From: Limonium bicolor
Taxonomy: Eukaryota; Streptophyta; Magnoliopsida; Caryophyllales; Plumbaginaceae
Length of the DNA stretch: 64,000 nucleotides
Direction of reading: 5' to 3'
Assembly: GCA_023374045.1 (NCBI GenBank)
Contig: CM041776.1
Location: 317,180,722 to 317,244,721, forward strand
Position 1 is the first letter of the stretch. Every line of letters starts with the position of its first letter. Shown here one piece after another: positions 1 to 11,345 of the stretch. The translations under genes and the position numbers were made by a program. The notes under the pieces were generated by a model. It was given only the letters and a program-made list of their open reading frames with translations. It had not been told where the DNA came from and ran no database searches.

Positions 1-858
1 CCTTCTTGCAATAAGTATAGGTTTTCCTTTTCTCTCTCCACCTCTACCTCTCATTATATTTTTTTATAGTGTTAGAACTCGACCCAGAACTGAGAAAGAC
101 ATGACCTTGTTTCCCCTTATCACACACTTCTCTCTGATTTTCTTCCTAGAGTAGAAGGGCGAAAGATTTCTCAAGATATGGAGTGTCTTTCATTGCCAAG
201 ATTTGGCCTCTAATGTGCACATAGCTTTTATGGAGACCCATTAGAAACTTAATTAGCTTGTCCTCCTCTTCTCTTCGCCTTCGTGCTTCCTGTGAATTAC
301 AACTGCATTCCAGAGCCGGTCTTGCTAATTCGATTTATCCCCAAACATTCTTCAGTCTTGTAAAGTATATGGCAATCTATTCGTCCCCTTGTTTGATATA
401 TGTGAGTGTTTGCTTCAACTCGTGTATCATTGTCAGGTTGTTTTGCTCGTATCTTTGACACAGAAAGCCCTATATTTGCTTAGGATTGTCAGATAACATA
501 AGACTCTCTGCAATCTTTGGATTTATGAAACTTGTAATCCAGGGGCTACAAGAGGGTTGAGCGAACGCAGGCAGACAGGCGAACGGGGTCTTATGTTGTT
601 GGTTTCTTCACTTCTCTGGTGACGAAACTAAATTTGTTCTTTGCTTTAAGGTTGAGTTTCATAGCCCACTTCCACCTCAAGGGACCAGTGCCTGTGAATT
701 TCAGCGCTAGACTAAACCCTGGGTGTTCCAATCCATGAACATATAGGGTCAGAAACATCAATGGTAGTGGTAGATGTTAAGGCTCCAACGGGAATCGTTC
801 CTGCTTTCCCAACGTCTCCCATTGACAAGATGGAATTAAACATCTCTTAATTCACTTG
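1..858 (-). mobile_element. Copia-type retrotransposon, internal 5' end remnant
   Basis: This stretch lies just inside the primer binding site at 859-870, so read on the - strand it should be the leader and start of gag of a Ty1-copia element. No long open frame is left. A short - strand frame at about 730-840 could be a gag start but is broken. The element continues beyond the window edge. The identification rests on the adjacent PBS and LTR, not on protein similarity. Confidence 0.4.
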
Positions 859-870
859 CTCTGATACCAT
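859..870 (-). other. Primer binding site, initiator Met tRNA type
   Basis: On the - strand the 12 bases read TGGTATCAGAGC. This is the standard plant primer binding site complementary to the 3' end of initiator methionine tRNA, used by many Copia and some gypsy elements. It lies 4 bases inside the proposed LTR end. Confidence 0.75.
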
Positions 871-874
871 AATG

Positions 875-1413
875 TGTTATGAATTTGTTTAAGGCAATCA
901 ACCATGAAAGACATGAGAGAAGAAGAAGAAGAAGAGAGAAGAAGAAGAAAGAAGAAGAAGAAGAGAAGAAGAAAGAAGAAGAAGAAAGAAGAAGAAGAAG
1001 AAGAAGAAGAAGAAAGAAGAAGAAGAAGAAGAAGAAGAAGAAGCAATATCGAAGTTATGATTGTGATTCACCAAGAGTAATAAGTAAACGTTGTACATAC
1101 CTTGCCTTATGTATTGATGTTTATATAGTAAAAGTAAAGATAATTAATGGAAGAAGATAACAACAACAAAAATCTAAGTTAATCAGACCCTATTTATTTT
1201 AACTAAGTTAGTTAGAAGAAAGCCCATTAGCTTGTGGGCTGGTCCAACATTCCGTTTACTTGTAGGTGTGGCTTGACCTTAGAACAATGACTTGGCACAA
1301 ATATCTTGAGAATCATGCAAATTCTTCATTTGGTCCGATGTGGAGGGATCAATATCCATTGTTGGTTCTTCTATGATCATTCCTTGGCTATGTTTAGGAA
1401 GAAAACATTCACA
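875..1413 (-). mobile_element. Copia-type 5' LTR
   Basis: Read on the - strand the segment begins TGTGAATGTTTTC at 1413 and ends in CA just before the primer binding site, the usual TG...CA frame of an LTR, at about 540 bp. A TATA-like CTATATAAAC lies on the - strand near 1120-1130, as expected in U3. The downstream half is filled by a GAA/TTC microsatellite. No second LTR is in the window, so the ends are inferred from motif position only. Confidence 0.6.
917..1043. repeat. (GAA)n/(TTC)n microsatellite
   Basis: About 125 bases of almost pure purine made of AGA and GAA triplets with occasional extra A or G. It produces meaningless poly-Ser/Leu and poly-Lys/Glu frames on both strands. It lies inside the proposed Copia LTR, where a transcribed purine-rich tract could have expanded. 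Confidence 0.95.
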
Positions 1414-1950
1414 ATTTCTATTTGTTTTTTATAAATGGCGTCGCAAAGACAGCTAATTAGTTGATGAATTACATCGTTAAGCATAGTCTTAACAGACCAG
1501 AGTAAAACAACTACATCAAAATTATAGGAAATCCCGAAATATCCAAAAGAAACAGCAAATAGAAAAGGTCAAGATAGCAAACAACAAAAGCATTTAAGCA
1601 GTTATAACTCATAACCGAGGAAGGTCTAAAACATTTTGCTGAACCTACATCCTTACCTCAATCACAACCTTGTTCAAAAAAAAGATTCTCTTGTCCAAAT
1701 TGATGGCGGAAACCCCAACAAAAAAGCATTCACATTTTCTAGTTTTTGTTTCCTATTTTTGGTGTCCACCATTTAACACCAAAAGTATTTATTTCCTATT
1801 CTTGTCAATGATGGTCATCAAAGAATCAGAGACTTGGGCATGGGCATATTGAACATCAGGTAGCTTTGAAGGTGTTTTGTGACACCAAAGTGTCAACATT
1901 AATGATTGTTTGGATCTTCAGTTCTAATCTAACATGCGAAAATACAATAA
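1414..1950. other. Intergenic, nothing recognised
   Basis: AT-rich DNA between the Copia LTR and the MITE. I see no open frame of note, no RNA gene and no clear repeat. Confidence 0.6.
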
Positions 1951-2371
1951 GGGGGTGTTTGTTTTGGGGTAATCAGGAAAGGTTCTAATTCCCTTTCCTA
2001 CTGTTTTTTTTGCCAGTTTTTTCTATTTTCAGGAAAGGGAAAGGGAATGGGATTACTCCAAAACTCTTTATCTTGATTCCCCACCCCTACTAGGGAATGG
2101 GATTCCCCTTCCCCAGTACACTTTGACCAGTGATATATGACCATTGACCGATAACTAATGACCATTGATCAGTGACCGGTGAATGTTGACTGGCAATTAA
2201 TGACTGTTGACCGGCAACCGGCAGCTGTTGACCATTGACCGTTAACCGGTTATTTATTTCATTTCCCCCGGCTCAAACAAACAACCAAAAAAATCATAGG
2301 GAATTCTTTTTTATTTCTCTCCATTCCCTTTTCTGATTCTATTTCGTTTCCCGCTCGAAACAAATGCCCCA
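1951..2371. mobile_element. MITE, Harbinger/Tourist-like
   Basis: The element begins GGGGGTGTTTGTTTTGG and ends, read inward on the other strand, TGGGGCATTTGTTTCG, so the termini are imperfect inverted repeats. Both ends are flanked by TAA (1948-1950 and 2372-2374), the target-site duplication typical of PIF/Harbinger elements. Similarity of the two arms continues inward through blocks such as AATCAGGAAAGG against AATCAGAAAAGG. It has no coding capacity, as expected for a miniature non-autonomous element. Family assignment is from terminus and TSD only. Confidence 0.7.
2120..2250. repeat. Degenerate TTGACC-core minisatellite inside the MITE
   Basis: Roughly ten copies of TTGACC, GTGACC or ATGACC spaced by 5-12 bases form a degenerate tandem repeat in the centre of the MITE. 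TTGAC is also the core of the W-box bound by WRKY factors, but here the array is more simply explained as a minisatellite. It lies far from any gene start. Confidence 0.75.
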
Positions 2372-2374
2372 TAA

Positions 2375-3335
2375 AATTTTGGCTCATAACTATGACTTAT
2401 GAGTTTGCTCCATCCGTACTAAAAAAGAAATGGTCCTCCTAGTTGGTGCTGATGTATATTTTTGTTCAATTTTTAAAATTTGTTTTTATTTTTTTTATAA
2501 TTAACTACAAATCAAATAAATGAATCTGTTCTGATCATGAAAGTCGGTCCTATCATCTTTAGAATTATATAACTATATCCATGTGCGTTTTATACGGTTA
2601 TATGCGATCCAAAACCACAAATGGCATGAAAACAAATTATGTTAGTCTGGTGGGATAAGGAGGAAGTGATTGAGATATGAATGGGATTTCGAGGTTGTTC
2701 AGAAATCAGAAAGCCTGAATAATATAAGATTACCTGTCAATCCAGATTAGTTTATGCTTTGTTTTCTTTTTTTTTTATTTTACGGTCTAGAGGAATATAT
2801 GATCATTTTTTCAGTTTTTTAATCAGTTATTAGTGGACCCACGATTTGAATTGCATTTTCCTCTATAGACATTTTTATATACAAATCTACACATAAATTG
2901 AAAAAATCCGCTATATAAATAATATTTATGCATCCGTCGGAGCTTCAACTGCGGCAGCCAGGCACATGATCAAAGATTCGATAGACAGATCATAACTATA
3001 ATATGAAATGTTGTATCCTCGTAAGCTTACCTTATAATTAGATTAATTTTAAGGTTGATGGAATCTCCTACTAAAATTATAAAGGTTTTGAAAGGGCTTA
3101 ATAATGGTACGGATATGCCAAGACGGATTTTGATTGAACATATACCTCTTTTCCAATCGACAGTATCATATGATCGAGTGATTTTCAACCATTTTGTTCC
3201 AGGTTGACTCAATGTGGGATAAGTCCGCTCGCGGAATTCTGTAAAATTGTGAACTATTTATGGGCATATGTTATTAGATTCAGTTTGATGTTAGATAAAA
3301 TACATATTTTTTGCACATGATACTTGTTTTTTACA
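2375..3335. other. Intergenic, nothing recognised
   Basis: AT-rich DNA with no convincing open frame, RNA gene or transposon terminus. Confidence 0.6.
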
Positions 3336-3339
3336 AAAA

Positions 3340-3930
3340 GTCGCATTTCATAGATTCAAACCTCGCAATTGTCTTCAATCGTGTTAGTCTTCTTTAATAG
3401 TGTTGGTCATTCTAGGGTTGACCACTACGCCAATATTTAGTTTTTAGGCGGTTTATGTTTTTCTTTTTCTTTAGGTGAGTTTGATGACCCATTGGTCTCT
3501 TAGAGTTTGATGACCCATTGGTCTTTTAGAGTTTGAGGCAAAAAAGTAAGCGTCGTTAGACCCAAAATCTAGGATTTCAAACCCTACAATCATCTTCATG
3601 TTAGCATTTTTTTAATAGTGGGAGCATTCTTCAATGGTGTTAGCCTTCTTTAATGTTGTTTAACCTTCTTCAATTGTGCAAGTTGTCATAAGCGGCATTA
3701 GCCGCCCTATGGTTGACCTACATCAACCTTTAGTTTTTATGGGTGTGGAGAAACTAATCAGATTTTAGAATTTGTGGTACTAAGTTTAGAGTCGTTAGAT
3801 CCTAAACCTTATACATAAAACATGTTAGCCTTCTTCAATAGTGTTAGCTTTCTTCAACAGTGTTCGCCTTTTTCGACGATGTAAACCAACATAGATATGA
3901 ACACTACTCTCAACCTTTAGCTTTGGAAAG
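3340..3930. repeat. Degenerate tandem repeat, unit about 220-240 bp
   Basis: Three diverged copies of a module start near 3341, 3560 and 3800. Each carries a phrase like TTAGACCCAAAATCTAGG, then GTGTTAGCCTTCTTCAATAG and later a block ending CAACCTTTAG. A short local duplication of TTTGATGACCCATTGGTC lies at about 3480-3530. Units are only partly alike, so this is an old array. No coding frame runs through it. Confidence 0.6.
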
Positions 3931-4029
3931 GATTCAAGTTTTTTTTAATCTCTTATATAGTATGAAAATATAGTTGTTAAACTCAATTTGTATAGTTAAA
4001 CCAACTTCGTTTTAAGGAACAAAATTGGT

Positions 4030-5650
4030 ATTATTGTTTACTGGAACTGGAAACAAAGAGTACAAAGAAGTCAGAATGTGCAACGACATTATCATCTCTA
4101 CGGACAAACTCTATTTTAACCCACTATTACCACGATGCTTGCACCAAAGACAAGTGAGAATGATTTCGCATGCTAACTTAGTAGAAATTCTTCCTGTAAG
4201 TGATTTGATCACCGGAAGACAATCAATTCAAGGACTGCAGCATCGGGAGTCCATTTTAGGCCGTATTCAACAGCTAGACTTTCAGCCTTTGTAGCACTGG
4301 AAGCCGCCATTTCAAACAGACTTTCCACCCCCCACCAGGAACCCCTTGGTACCAGCGAATCCAACACTCAACACCCAAAACCAACACCGCTCTCAGAGAA
4401 TCGTAATTACTTTTAACCAACCTATATTACAACTCTCAAGCACAAGAGTCTTCATAAATTTTATCCACCAAAAAACAACTAGTGAATATTGACAAAGAAA
4501 CCACTATGGCTTCAAATTGCATAATCAAAAGTGGTCTTAATCCCCGTGAATCAGATCATTCCGATCCTACCATAACAACCACAATAAGGAAAGAACCTTC
4601 GTTTGCGCTTGCCTAAATTCCCTCATAAGAAGAGGGATACCAAATCAAAATAATTCTTTCAATGCTCACTGACTCTTGGCGGACCAATAGTAAAACTGCC
4701 TAGAGACTCGGATTGCACACCGAACAGGTACATCCCTGATCCATTTCTACGTCTGGCCACATGGAAAAGATTCATGCCATATCTCTAGAAGAAAAGTTTA
4801 ATACCGGAAGAAAGACCTTTTAAAGCTTTCGAAGAAAAGGAAACACAGTCACGGATCTAGGCTCTTCATCACAGCTCACCATACGACAAGCAACATAATA
4901 ATAGATCGAACTGTGTACAAACCATATCTTGTAAAGTGCCAAGTTCATTGATTAGGCCGGACATCACTAGGAAATGAATAGGTATAAAAAGGTGAATCAG
5001 CCAAAAAAATAACTGTATAGAATCAACTCCTGTTCCATCTTCTCGGGCTTTTTTGTCACCAAGTCTCTAACCAAGAATTGCTCAACCAAGACTACTCATC
5101 GAGATTGGCCTGAACGACTATGGTCAGGGGAGCCAGGGGTCATTCCACTCCTTAGGTAGCCTCACCTGGAACCAAATGACAACCTCGTTGCAAAACTACA
5201 ATACCTTCAGACAATTAATTTCAACTAGGAACATCCTTTGGGTATTTCTTAATTTGAATCACTAACTATATTGGGGATGTACCAGGCCTTGAGAACCTGG
5301 CCACACAAAGAATGAGGGTTGGTAAGAAAACCCCCACCTCTGTTTCGACAATAAGGCCAAGTTTTTGTGCCTCCATCTCCTTGAACCCAACCCACCATAA
5401 CTTTCAACGGTACACAATAGCCTTCTTCACCTAATAGATCGGTTTGGAAGTAGGTACACCTTTCCAAAAATTTACATATAAGCATTGAAAATTTGTCGAG
5501 TAATGACTTTGGAAATCTGTATATTCATCGCATAATGGCGACAATGCCTTGGAAGACCCTGTGAATCAGGGTGGAACAACCGATTGTGGCTAAAACCAAC
5601 AACGCTACATAAATGTGTATCTTATTCTACTCGAAAATGTCTTTTCATAT
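4030..5650 (-). pseudogene. LINE (non-LTR retrotransposon) 3' remnant: RT C-terminal and RNase H-like parts
   Basis: At 5249-5485 the - strand encodes a piece resembling the region after the reverse transcriptase core of plant L1-type LINEs, with GGGFLTNPHSLCGQVLKA matching the usual 'W+ lltnP+SL ar vLKarYfP' pattern. Further downstream on the same strand, near 4200-4300, a broken frame contains KAESLAVEYGLKW, the signature of the RNase H-like RVT_3 domain found at the end of these LINEs. Frames are interrupted by stops and shifts, so it is dead. Order and orientation agree with one element transcribed leftwards. Confidence 0.75.
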
Positions 5651-6211
5651 AGTCTTTCCAGAGAACATGATATTTTGTTTAATAGATAAAAAAAATTATC
5701 AAACTTGAATAAGATAATCTATAGGTGAATATTAAAAAGTTTTTAACCACTTTGATTTCTTTGTTCGCATGAAAAATCAATTTATGATTGAATAAGATGT
5801 ATTTAGTGGTTAAACATTAATTTAAAATCAATCAGACGCAGTTTTAAAAAACTATAATGTTTCACACCCAAAAAATAATGTTTGAATTCACTACAATAAA
5901 TCTGTGATAATCTTAATTTCTTGGATACAATTATATGTAGCTATAAATTATAAACTTATACTTTTAGTCTATATAAATTCTATCATAAAAATGTAGCCAA
6001 TGTAGACACATGATTCTAAAAGTGATGGATTTCAATAGCACAAAGTTCTAATAAAGATTAATATAGTTCATTTGTGTTTGCGCATATAATTTGTAGGTTA
6101 TAGTAACTTTTGATTTTAAGGTTTAAGAGTTTTAAAAAAAGCTACACTTTGATCCAGCGCAGCGCACTGCTCCTTCTCTAGTATTATTGTGCATGTCATC
6201 CTTTTCATTAA
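5651..6211. other. Intergenic, nothing recognised
   Basis: Strongly AT-rich spacer with no coding frame or repeat that I can support. Confidence 0.6.
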
Positions 6212-6603
6212 GGGCAACTACAGCAGTGTTTCTTAGGGGCATGTCATAGTTAAAAGAGAAAAAGAAAATGATGAGGTGGGAGTGAGGATGTGGAAAGGGG
6301 TTCTTAACTAAGACACTCTCTTTTAGAGAACCTAAGTATAGAGAGAGATTGTGAAAGAAGATAATAAAATATATTGTTGGTGGATAGAATCCCTTTTATT
6401 ATTGTGATATCCTTAGCAATTTTATGACACAGAGCAAAACAAAAGGGAAATTAATATGTGCAGAAGAGGGATAAAAATGAGTTCTTAGTTAAGAAATGTA
6501 GGGAGTTTCTTACTGCCAAAGGAGAGGAGTTGTGAGAGGAATGTATATAGTAATATTTAATAAGTGGATTCAACTTTGTTGTTGTGGATGCTGTAGGGTG
6601 CCC
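6212..6603. mobile_element. Possible MITE with short imperfect terminal inverted repeats
   Basis: The left end GGGCAACTACAGCAGTG resembles the inverted right end GGGCACCCTACAGCATCC. Inside, TTCTTAACTAAGA (near 6301) and TTCTTAGTTAAGA (near 6481) form a second inverted pair. Size (392 bp) and lack of coding capacity suit a MITE. No convincing target-site duplication is visible, so the class and exact ends are uncertain. Confidence 0.4.
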
Positions 6604-9018
6604 AGAGAATATGGCATTGTTATCCGGAAGATCCGGAACCGGTAATCGAACAAAAAAAAAAAACAATTGAATGAAATTATTTATCAATTGTAACAAAACT
6701 ACTTAAATTACTCAGTTTCTAATTCCAATTGATTTTATTTTGGAGGTGGTTAACAAAAAAATTATAAAATAAATTATATATAGTAATTGTGAGAATATTC
6801 TAACTATGATAAACTATACTATGAATTATAGTTTGACCAATTTAAAACCACACTAAATCGAAAAACTATACTTTTTACTAATTATCAAACAATAATTATA
6901 ATGTACAATTTCCAGTTGACCAACAAAAGCACACTAAAATTAACAGGAAAACATAACTAAATAAAAACAGTTAGGGTTTTTAAATTTCACCTAACCGCCA
7001 ATCTTAACCCAAACAATGACTGCCTTTATGAGATGAGGAACTTGCTGAAAAAGTGTTGTGCATCTTCTTGATGGAAATGACATCTGGTCATTATAGCAAG
7101 TCTGTTTGCACAAATTGCCAGAAAGCCTGTTATACAATTTTGATCCCGTTTTTCCAACGAGTTCTAAAATTGGCTAAAGATGGTTCAATACTAAGAACAA
7201 TAAAAGGAAATGGTCACCGAGAGATGTATATATTCGGGTGTGATGTCCGGGCTTACGTACATGTGGGTGACACATCTCTAGCATAGCAGTAGAAATTGAT
7301 CCATCGAACTGTTTCACTAATTTGTTTCCTGAACTGGACGACCCTCTTTTACAGTCGTCCTTTTAAAATCAACCTACTTAAAATTAGCTTCTATCCAGCT
7401 TCATCAACTAAAGGCCCCATAGAAGTGAACAAACGAATTCTAGAAACAACAGTGCGATGAGAATCTATAAGACGAACCAGGGGCAATGCAACTTTAAAAT
7501 ACAGGACAAACAACAGCAATTTGCAAAATAAGAAACAGTATCTGATAGAAATAACCACCTGTACAAAAAATGAGCTCAATTTAACTCGTCTCAGAATAGC
7601 AGTTACAGTCATGTAAAATTCCAGTAAGACCTGCAGATTGAACTACAAAATTCACCCAACAGCTCTTGAGCAGGTATCTCAAGGGACACGAACCCATTGT
7701 TTCGTAATTTAGATACATGGAAGTCAACAATAAACATGTAAGCATACTTTCAGGTTTAGGTCGTGTATCAGTCATTCACAATGCAGATCTATTATTTGTG
7801 ATCTAATGATGCCAATAGTAGTTTAACATGCCACACAACCATAAGTTAGAATGGAGGAGAATTAGCAAAAGAAAAACTCGGAGCAGATGAGAATTCAGAA
7901 CACAAAGCTCTAACTGCAACCGCAGTGAAATACCGGAACTGCGGCATCCACTCATGGGGCAATGGCCCTGGCGGTCCAATCCTTCATATTTGGTTTACCG
8001 GAAAAAAAAACCCAACAACATCTCTTTACATGATAACATACCTTGCCACAACAGCTACAGATACTATTGTCAGTAACATAGACAGGTTTCTTCTGACCAC
8101 ATGCGTTCAAGCAAATGAATTTAAGCAGCTCCCAGAGTTCCGTTTGAATAAAATTTGGAGATAATAATCTACTCAGACAAATGCAAACTGTGAGAAAGAG
8201 AGCCCTTAGCAAGTATATCCTACAAAAGACAAAGTACAGATCTGAGTAAAAGGAATCATACACGTCAACGTAACCAAGCTAATCTCAGGGACCCTAATTA
8301 TAATCACTTGCAGTATCCAAACATGCTTATCTGCTGAACACGAAATGAAGGAAATTCAAACTACTCAGATGATGCTGCAAAAGCTACTGCCACCATTATA
8401 CCAGTAGTATCAGTTTTTGATAACTTGTTATCTTTATGCCACACATTAAGTATCACACTATAGTACACTTCATATAAATCTCAAACATACTTCTACTCCT
8501 ATCACTTTTTAAAAAAAGAAAAAATGAAGACTACTAGTTAACCAAGGGAATGGGGCCATAGGCAGGGTAAAGAAGATGTAATGTAGGTACTACCCATCAT
8601 AATGAAGAAAGCGAGAACACCCCAACAAGTTCAATTTCAATATCAAAAATCTTCACTACATTCAAGAACCATCAAATGAAGGAAATTTAAATGGCTTGAG
8701 AGATTGTTCATGAATCCAGGATAGATGTACGAAACAATACCAAGGAAAGTTTTCCCAGATAAAAGAAATACTTGTATAGGAAAAGAAACTATCCAGAACC
8801 ATAGCACAGAGTCATAGGTACTCTATCTTTCTTTCTTAACATTATAACTTGATTTAGCCCAATATATTGGCAAAAACATTAATGTGCTAATCGAAGAGAG
8901 GTACAAGTATTCATCTCGCGAGTTTGGGAAAACGGTCAAAAGAAACTAGCAAAGCTAAATTTCAAGACAATGATACTGGTTGTAGAACAGGAGAAAATGA
9001 AGAAAGATACACAACTGT
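6604..9018. other. Spacer downstream of the SEC13 pseudogene, no gene recognised
   Basis: About 2.4 kb without a frame I can identify. Open frames up to about 100 codons occur on both strands (for example 7952-8263 on the - strand) but show no known motif and no splice pattern. The right part, just left of 9018, would hold the 3' untranslated region of the SEC13 copy. Confidence 0.5.
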
Positions 9019-9915
9019 CTATGGATCAACTGTAGAAACCTGCTGCCATTCCCCATCCACGGCTTCCTTCCACAATGTCAATGTGTTCCCATCAGCCACA
9101 GCCAAGAGATTGCCAGTCATAGACCACGAAACTCTCCATACAGGGGTATGAAGTCCTTGAGGACTTTACCATCCCATTGCTCACCTTCTTTGGTCACAGT
9201 CCAAATGACCACTGTGCCATCTTGTGAAGCACTAGCGATAGTAGATTTTGGAAGGCCCAGGTTTGGTGCCCAGGCACATCTCTCACCCAATCCGAGTGCA
9301 TTTGGAGTGCAGGAAAGCAATCCATTTTCCACGTACCATTATAGAGTTTCCAAATTTTTACAGTATTATCACAGCCACCAGAGGCCAATTTCTGAACTGG
9401 ATCATGTAGGCCAGACCCCACTAAAGCTCCAGGGCTCATCGCAGGCGCCCATGAAACAGAGGTAACACCAACAGGAGGGCCTGATCAATCTTTGGATGTC
9501 CCAGCCACCATCAGATCGAGCAGTAAAACTGAAATGTTTCCATCAGATGATCCAGAGCCAGGCACAGACCAATCTCATGGGTGCCCAGCAAATGGAATTG
9601 ACAGACGACTTGTGCTCATCAAACACATGGGCTTGAGTCCATTCATTTTGATTACCCTCCTTCCAAAGAATCACCCTACCATCATAAGAACATGACGCAA
9701 GGAGAAACCAAATTTTGGGTGTGCCCACGCAACCTGCCACACAGGACCCTGGTGGCCGCTCAAGGTAGCAAGATGCTGGGGAGATGAGTTGTTGCTCACA
9801 CCAATAATCTTGATCGTGTTGTCTGATGATGCTGTTGCCACCCTCTTGCCAAATAATCCATTTGGACATCGTGAACTACATCACTGTGTCCCGTCTCAAT
9901 TTTTTGCGATGGCAT
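9019..9915 (-). pseudogene. SEC13: SEC13 (COPII coat / nuclear pore WD40 protein) pseudogene
   Basis: Reading leftwards from the ATG at 9915-9913 ([16 protein letters not shown]) to the TAG at 9021-9019, the whole length of a plant SEC13 protein can be followed: six WD40-type blades with [49 protein letters not shown] and IASASQDGTVVIWT. Intact SEC13 forms the outer COPII cage with SEC31 in ER-to-Golgi transport and is also a nucleoporin. This copy moves between frames at many places, mostly one-base losses in runs such as ATTTGG, GGCACCC and GTTTTACT. The span (897 bases) nearly equals an intact reading frame, so there is no large deletion. The coding part has no introns. The intact GT47-1 and GT47-4 genes in the same window argue against sequencing error as the cause. 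Confidence 0.88.
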
Positions 9916-9961
9916 ATTTTCTTTTCCTTGAACTCCACAGTGCCTTGTATTATTCTCCGAG

Positions 9962-10502
9962 CTAGTAGAAAAATAAAGATGGCATCGTCAAAAACGGTTT
10001 TATGAAGTCGCAATTTTTCAATAAATCACCAAAGCGTTCTTACTAAAAGAAAAATATGGCACTATTTATCAACTTTGTGGTCAAAAATTGAAAGGCAATA
10101 ATGTTCCGTACTTCGCCAGAGAAAAGAAAGATAAGAAAAACCATTGAAAAACAAAACGCACCCACGCACTAAAAAACGACAGTGAATCACTAAAAGAAAA
10201 GGAACCTACAAGATCTAAGTCTAGACATGAAGATTCAAAAACCCGAGGAAAGGATTGCGAGAAACTTGAAGTAGATCTATAATCCATTATCCCGCGAAAA
10301 TCACTATCGTAAAATTTATGCATATGAAAATCCTCACACAATTAAGGGTTTTAACCAGATCAAGAATTCAGAGTACACCATCGCAGACAAAGCACTAATA
10401 TCAATGAGGCGTCTATAGTGAATCGGAAAACCTAGAACGAATTGTAGCCCTAAGATCTGCATACATGGGACCAGCAACAACGCAAGAGAGGGTGGGAGTT
10501 AC
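9962..10502 (-). other. Probable 5'UTR intron of the SEC13 copy
   Basis: On the - strand a donor CTTCTG|GTAACT at 10503/10502 and an acceptor TTTCTACTAG at 9962 bracket 541 bases that are T-rich and lack coding features. The acceptor lies 46 bases before the SEC13 ATG. A leader intron next to the start codon is common in plant housekeeping genes. Its presence suggests a DNA-level duplicate rather than a reverse-transcribed copy. Inferred from sequence pattern only. Confidence 0.5.
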
Positions 10503-10735
10503 CAGAAGCAGTGAAGCTCGTTGAAAAGCCACAGGAGATGCGAAAGAGAGATTATAGCGAGAAATGGGAGCTTTTTTATGACGACGAGAGAGATGCAAAG
10601 GGACAAGGCAAAGGGGAGCGCAAAAAATGGAAGCCTGAGCTTTACACCCAGCACGCAGAGGAGAAAAAGGCTTTTGGGCTCTCCACGGGGATTATGAGAG
10701 CTAAGAGCGTTTTGAGATCCATACGACGTCGTTGG

Positions 10736-10744
10736 TTTATAAAA
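10736..10744 (-). promoter_or_regulatory. Candidate TATA box of the SEC13 copy
   Basis: The - strand reads TTTTATAAA, about 230 bases before the proposed leader-intron donor and followed by pyrimidine-rich, leader-like sequence. This would put transcription start near 10705. Confidence 0.4.
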
Positions 10745-10844
10745 GATCCTCTGAAAACTCGAATGATCCTTACTGTATTCGTTTCCTTTTTGTTCATTGC
10801 CCTTCCTGGGTACGAGTTTTATGGAAATTAGGCTAGGCGTCACA

Positions 10845-11345
10845 AAAAAGTAACGAAAACGAATATATTACCTGAAACACAATACGACATTAATATGTAT
10901 AGGTATTTAATTTATATATGAAAACTAATTTTGTATCATGTTCGTATATTGATTTATTAACGTGTCGTGTATCGTATCTAACTGTATACATATTCGTGTA
11001 CACATCATCTTCGTGTATGCACGAATAAATTCTGTATTGCTTATTTATTTCATTAATTCGTGTAAATATAATGTTTTGGTATTTCAGTTATTTATGTGTT
11101 ACTCATTTATTTCATCATAATTCGTGTACACGTGTTATTCGTGTACGTATGTAATTCATGTACACACGAATACATTTCATATATTTTGTTTTGTTTGCAG
11201 GTATTTTGGATTTCGTTTCCGTATTCCATATATACGAAAATATTTTCATGTCGTATACCGTATATCTTCATGTAAATTTCGTGTCGTGCATTATTTCTAT
11301 CATATACACGATACAAATATACAATTTGACAAGAATTAGCCCCAC
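10845..11345. repeat. AT-rich low-complexity tract rich in CGTGTA/ATACGA words
   Basis: Many repeats of short words such as ATTCGTGTACA, CGTATA and TACACGAATA on both strands give local palindromes. Overlapping short frames on both strands here are a by-product. No transposon terminus was found, so I only record it as simple, diverged repeat. Confidence 0.5.

Noticed and set aside
852..1160. Open frames of 64-93 codons on both strands
   Set aside because: They consist of Ser/Leu or Lys/Glu/Arg runs from the GAA microsatellite and have no other support.
7952..8263. A 103-codon - strand frame near the SEC13 copy
   Set aside because: Cys-rich but without a recognisable domain or splice context; not supported as a gene.
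9019..9915. SEC13 copy as a processed (retro) pseudogene
   Set aside because: No A-tail or target duplication is visible, and a probable promoter and leader intron precede the start codon; intron-free coding sequence alone does not prove reverse transcription.
10499..10843. Open frames of about 110 codons on both strands
   Set aside because: No motif; they overlap the proposed SEC13 promoter and leader, and the two strands exclude each other.
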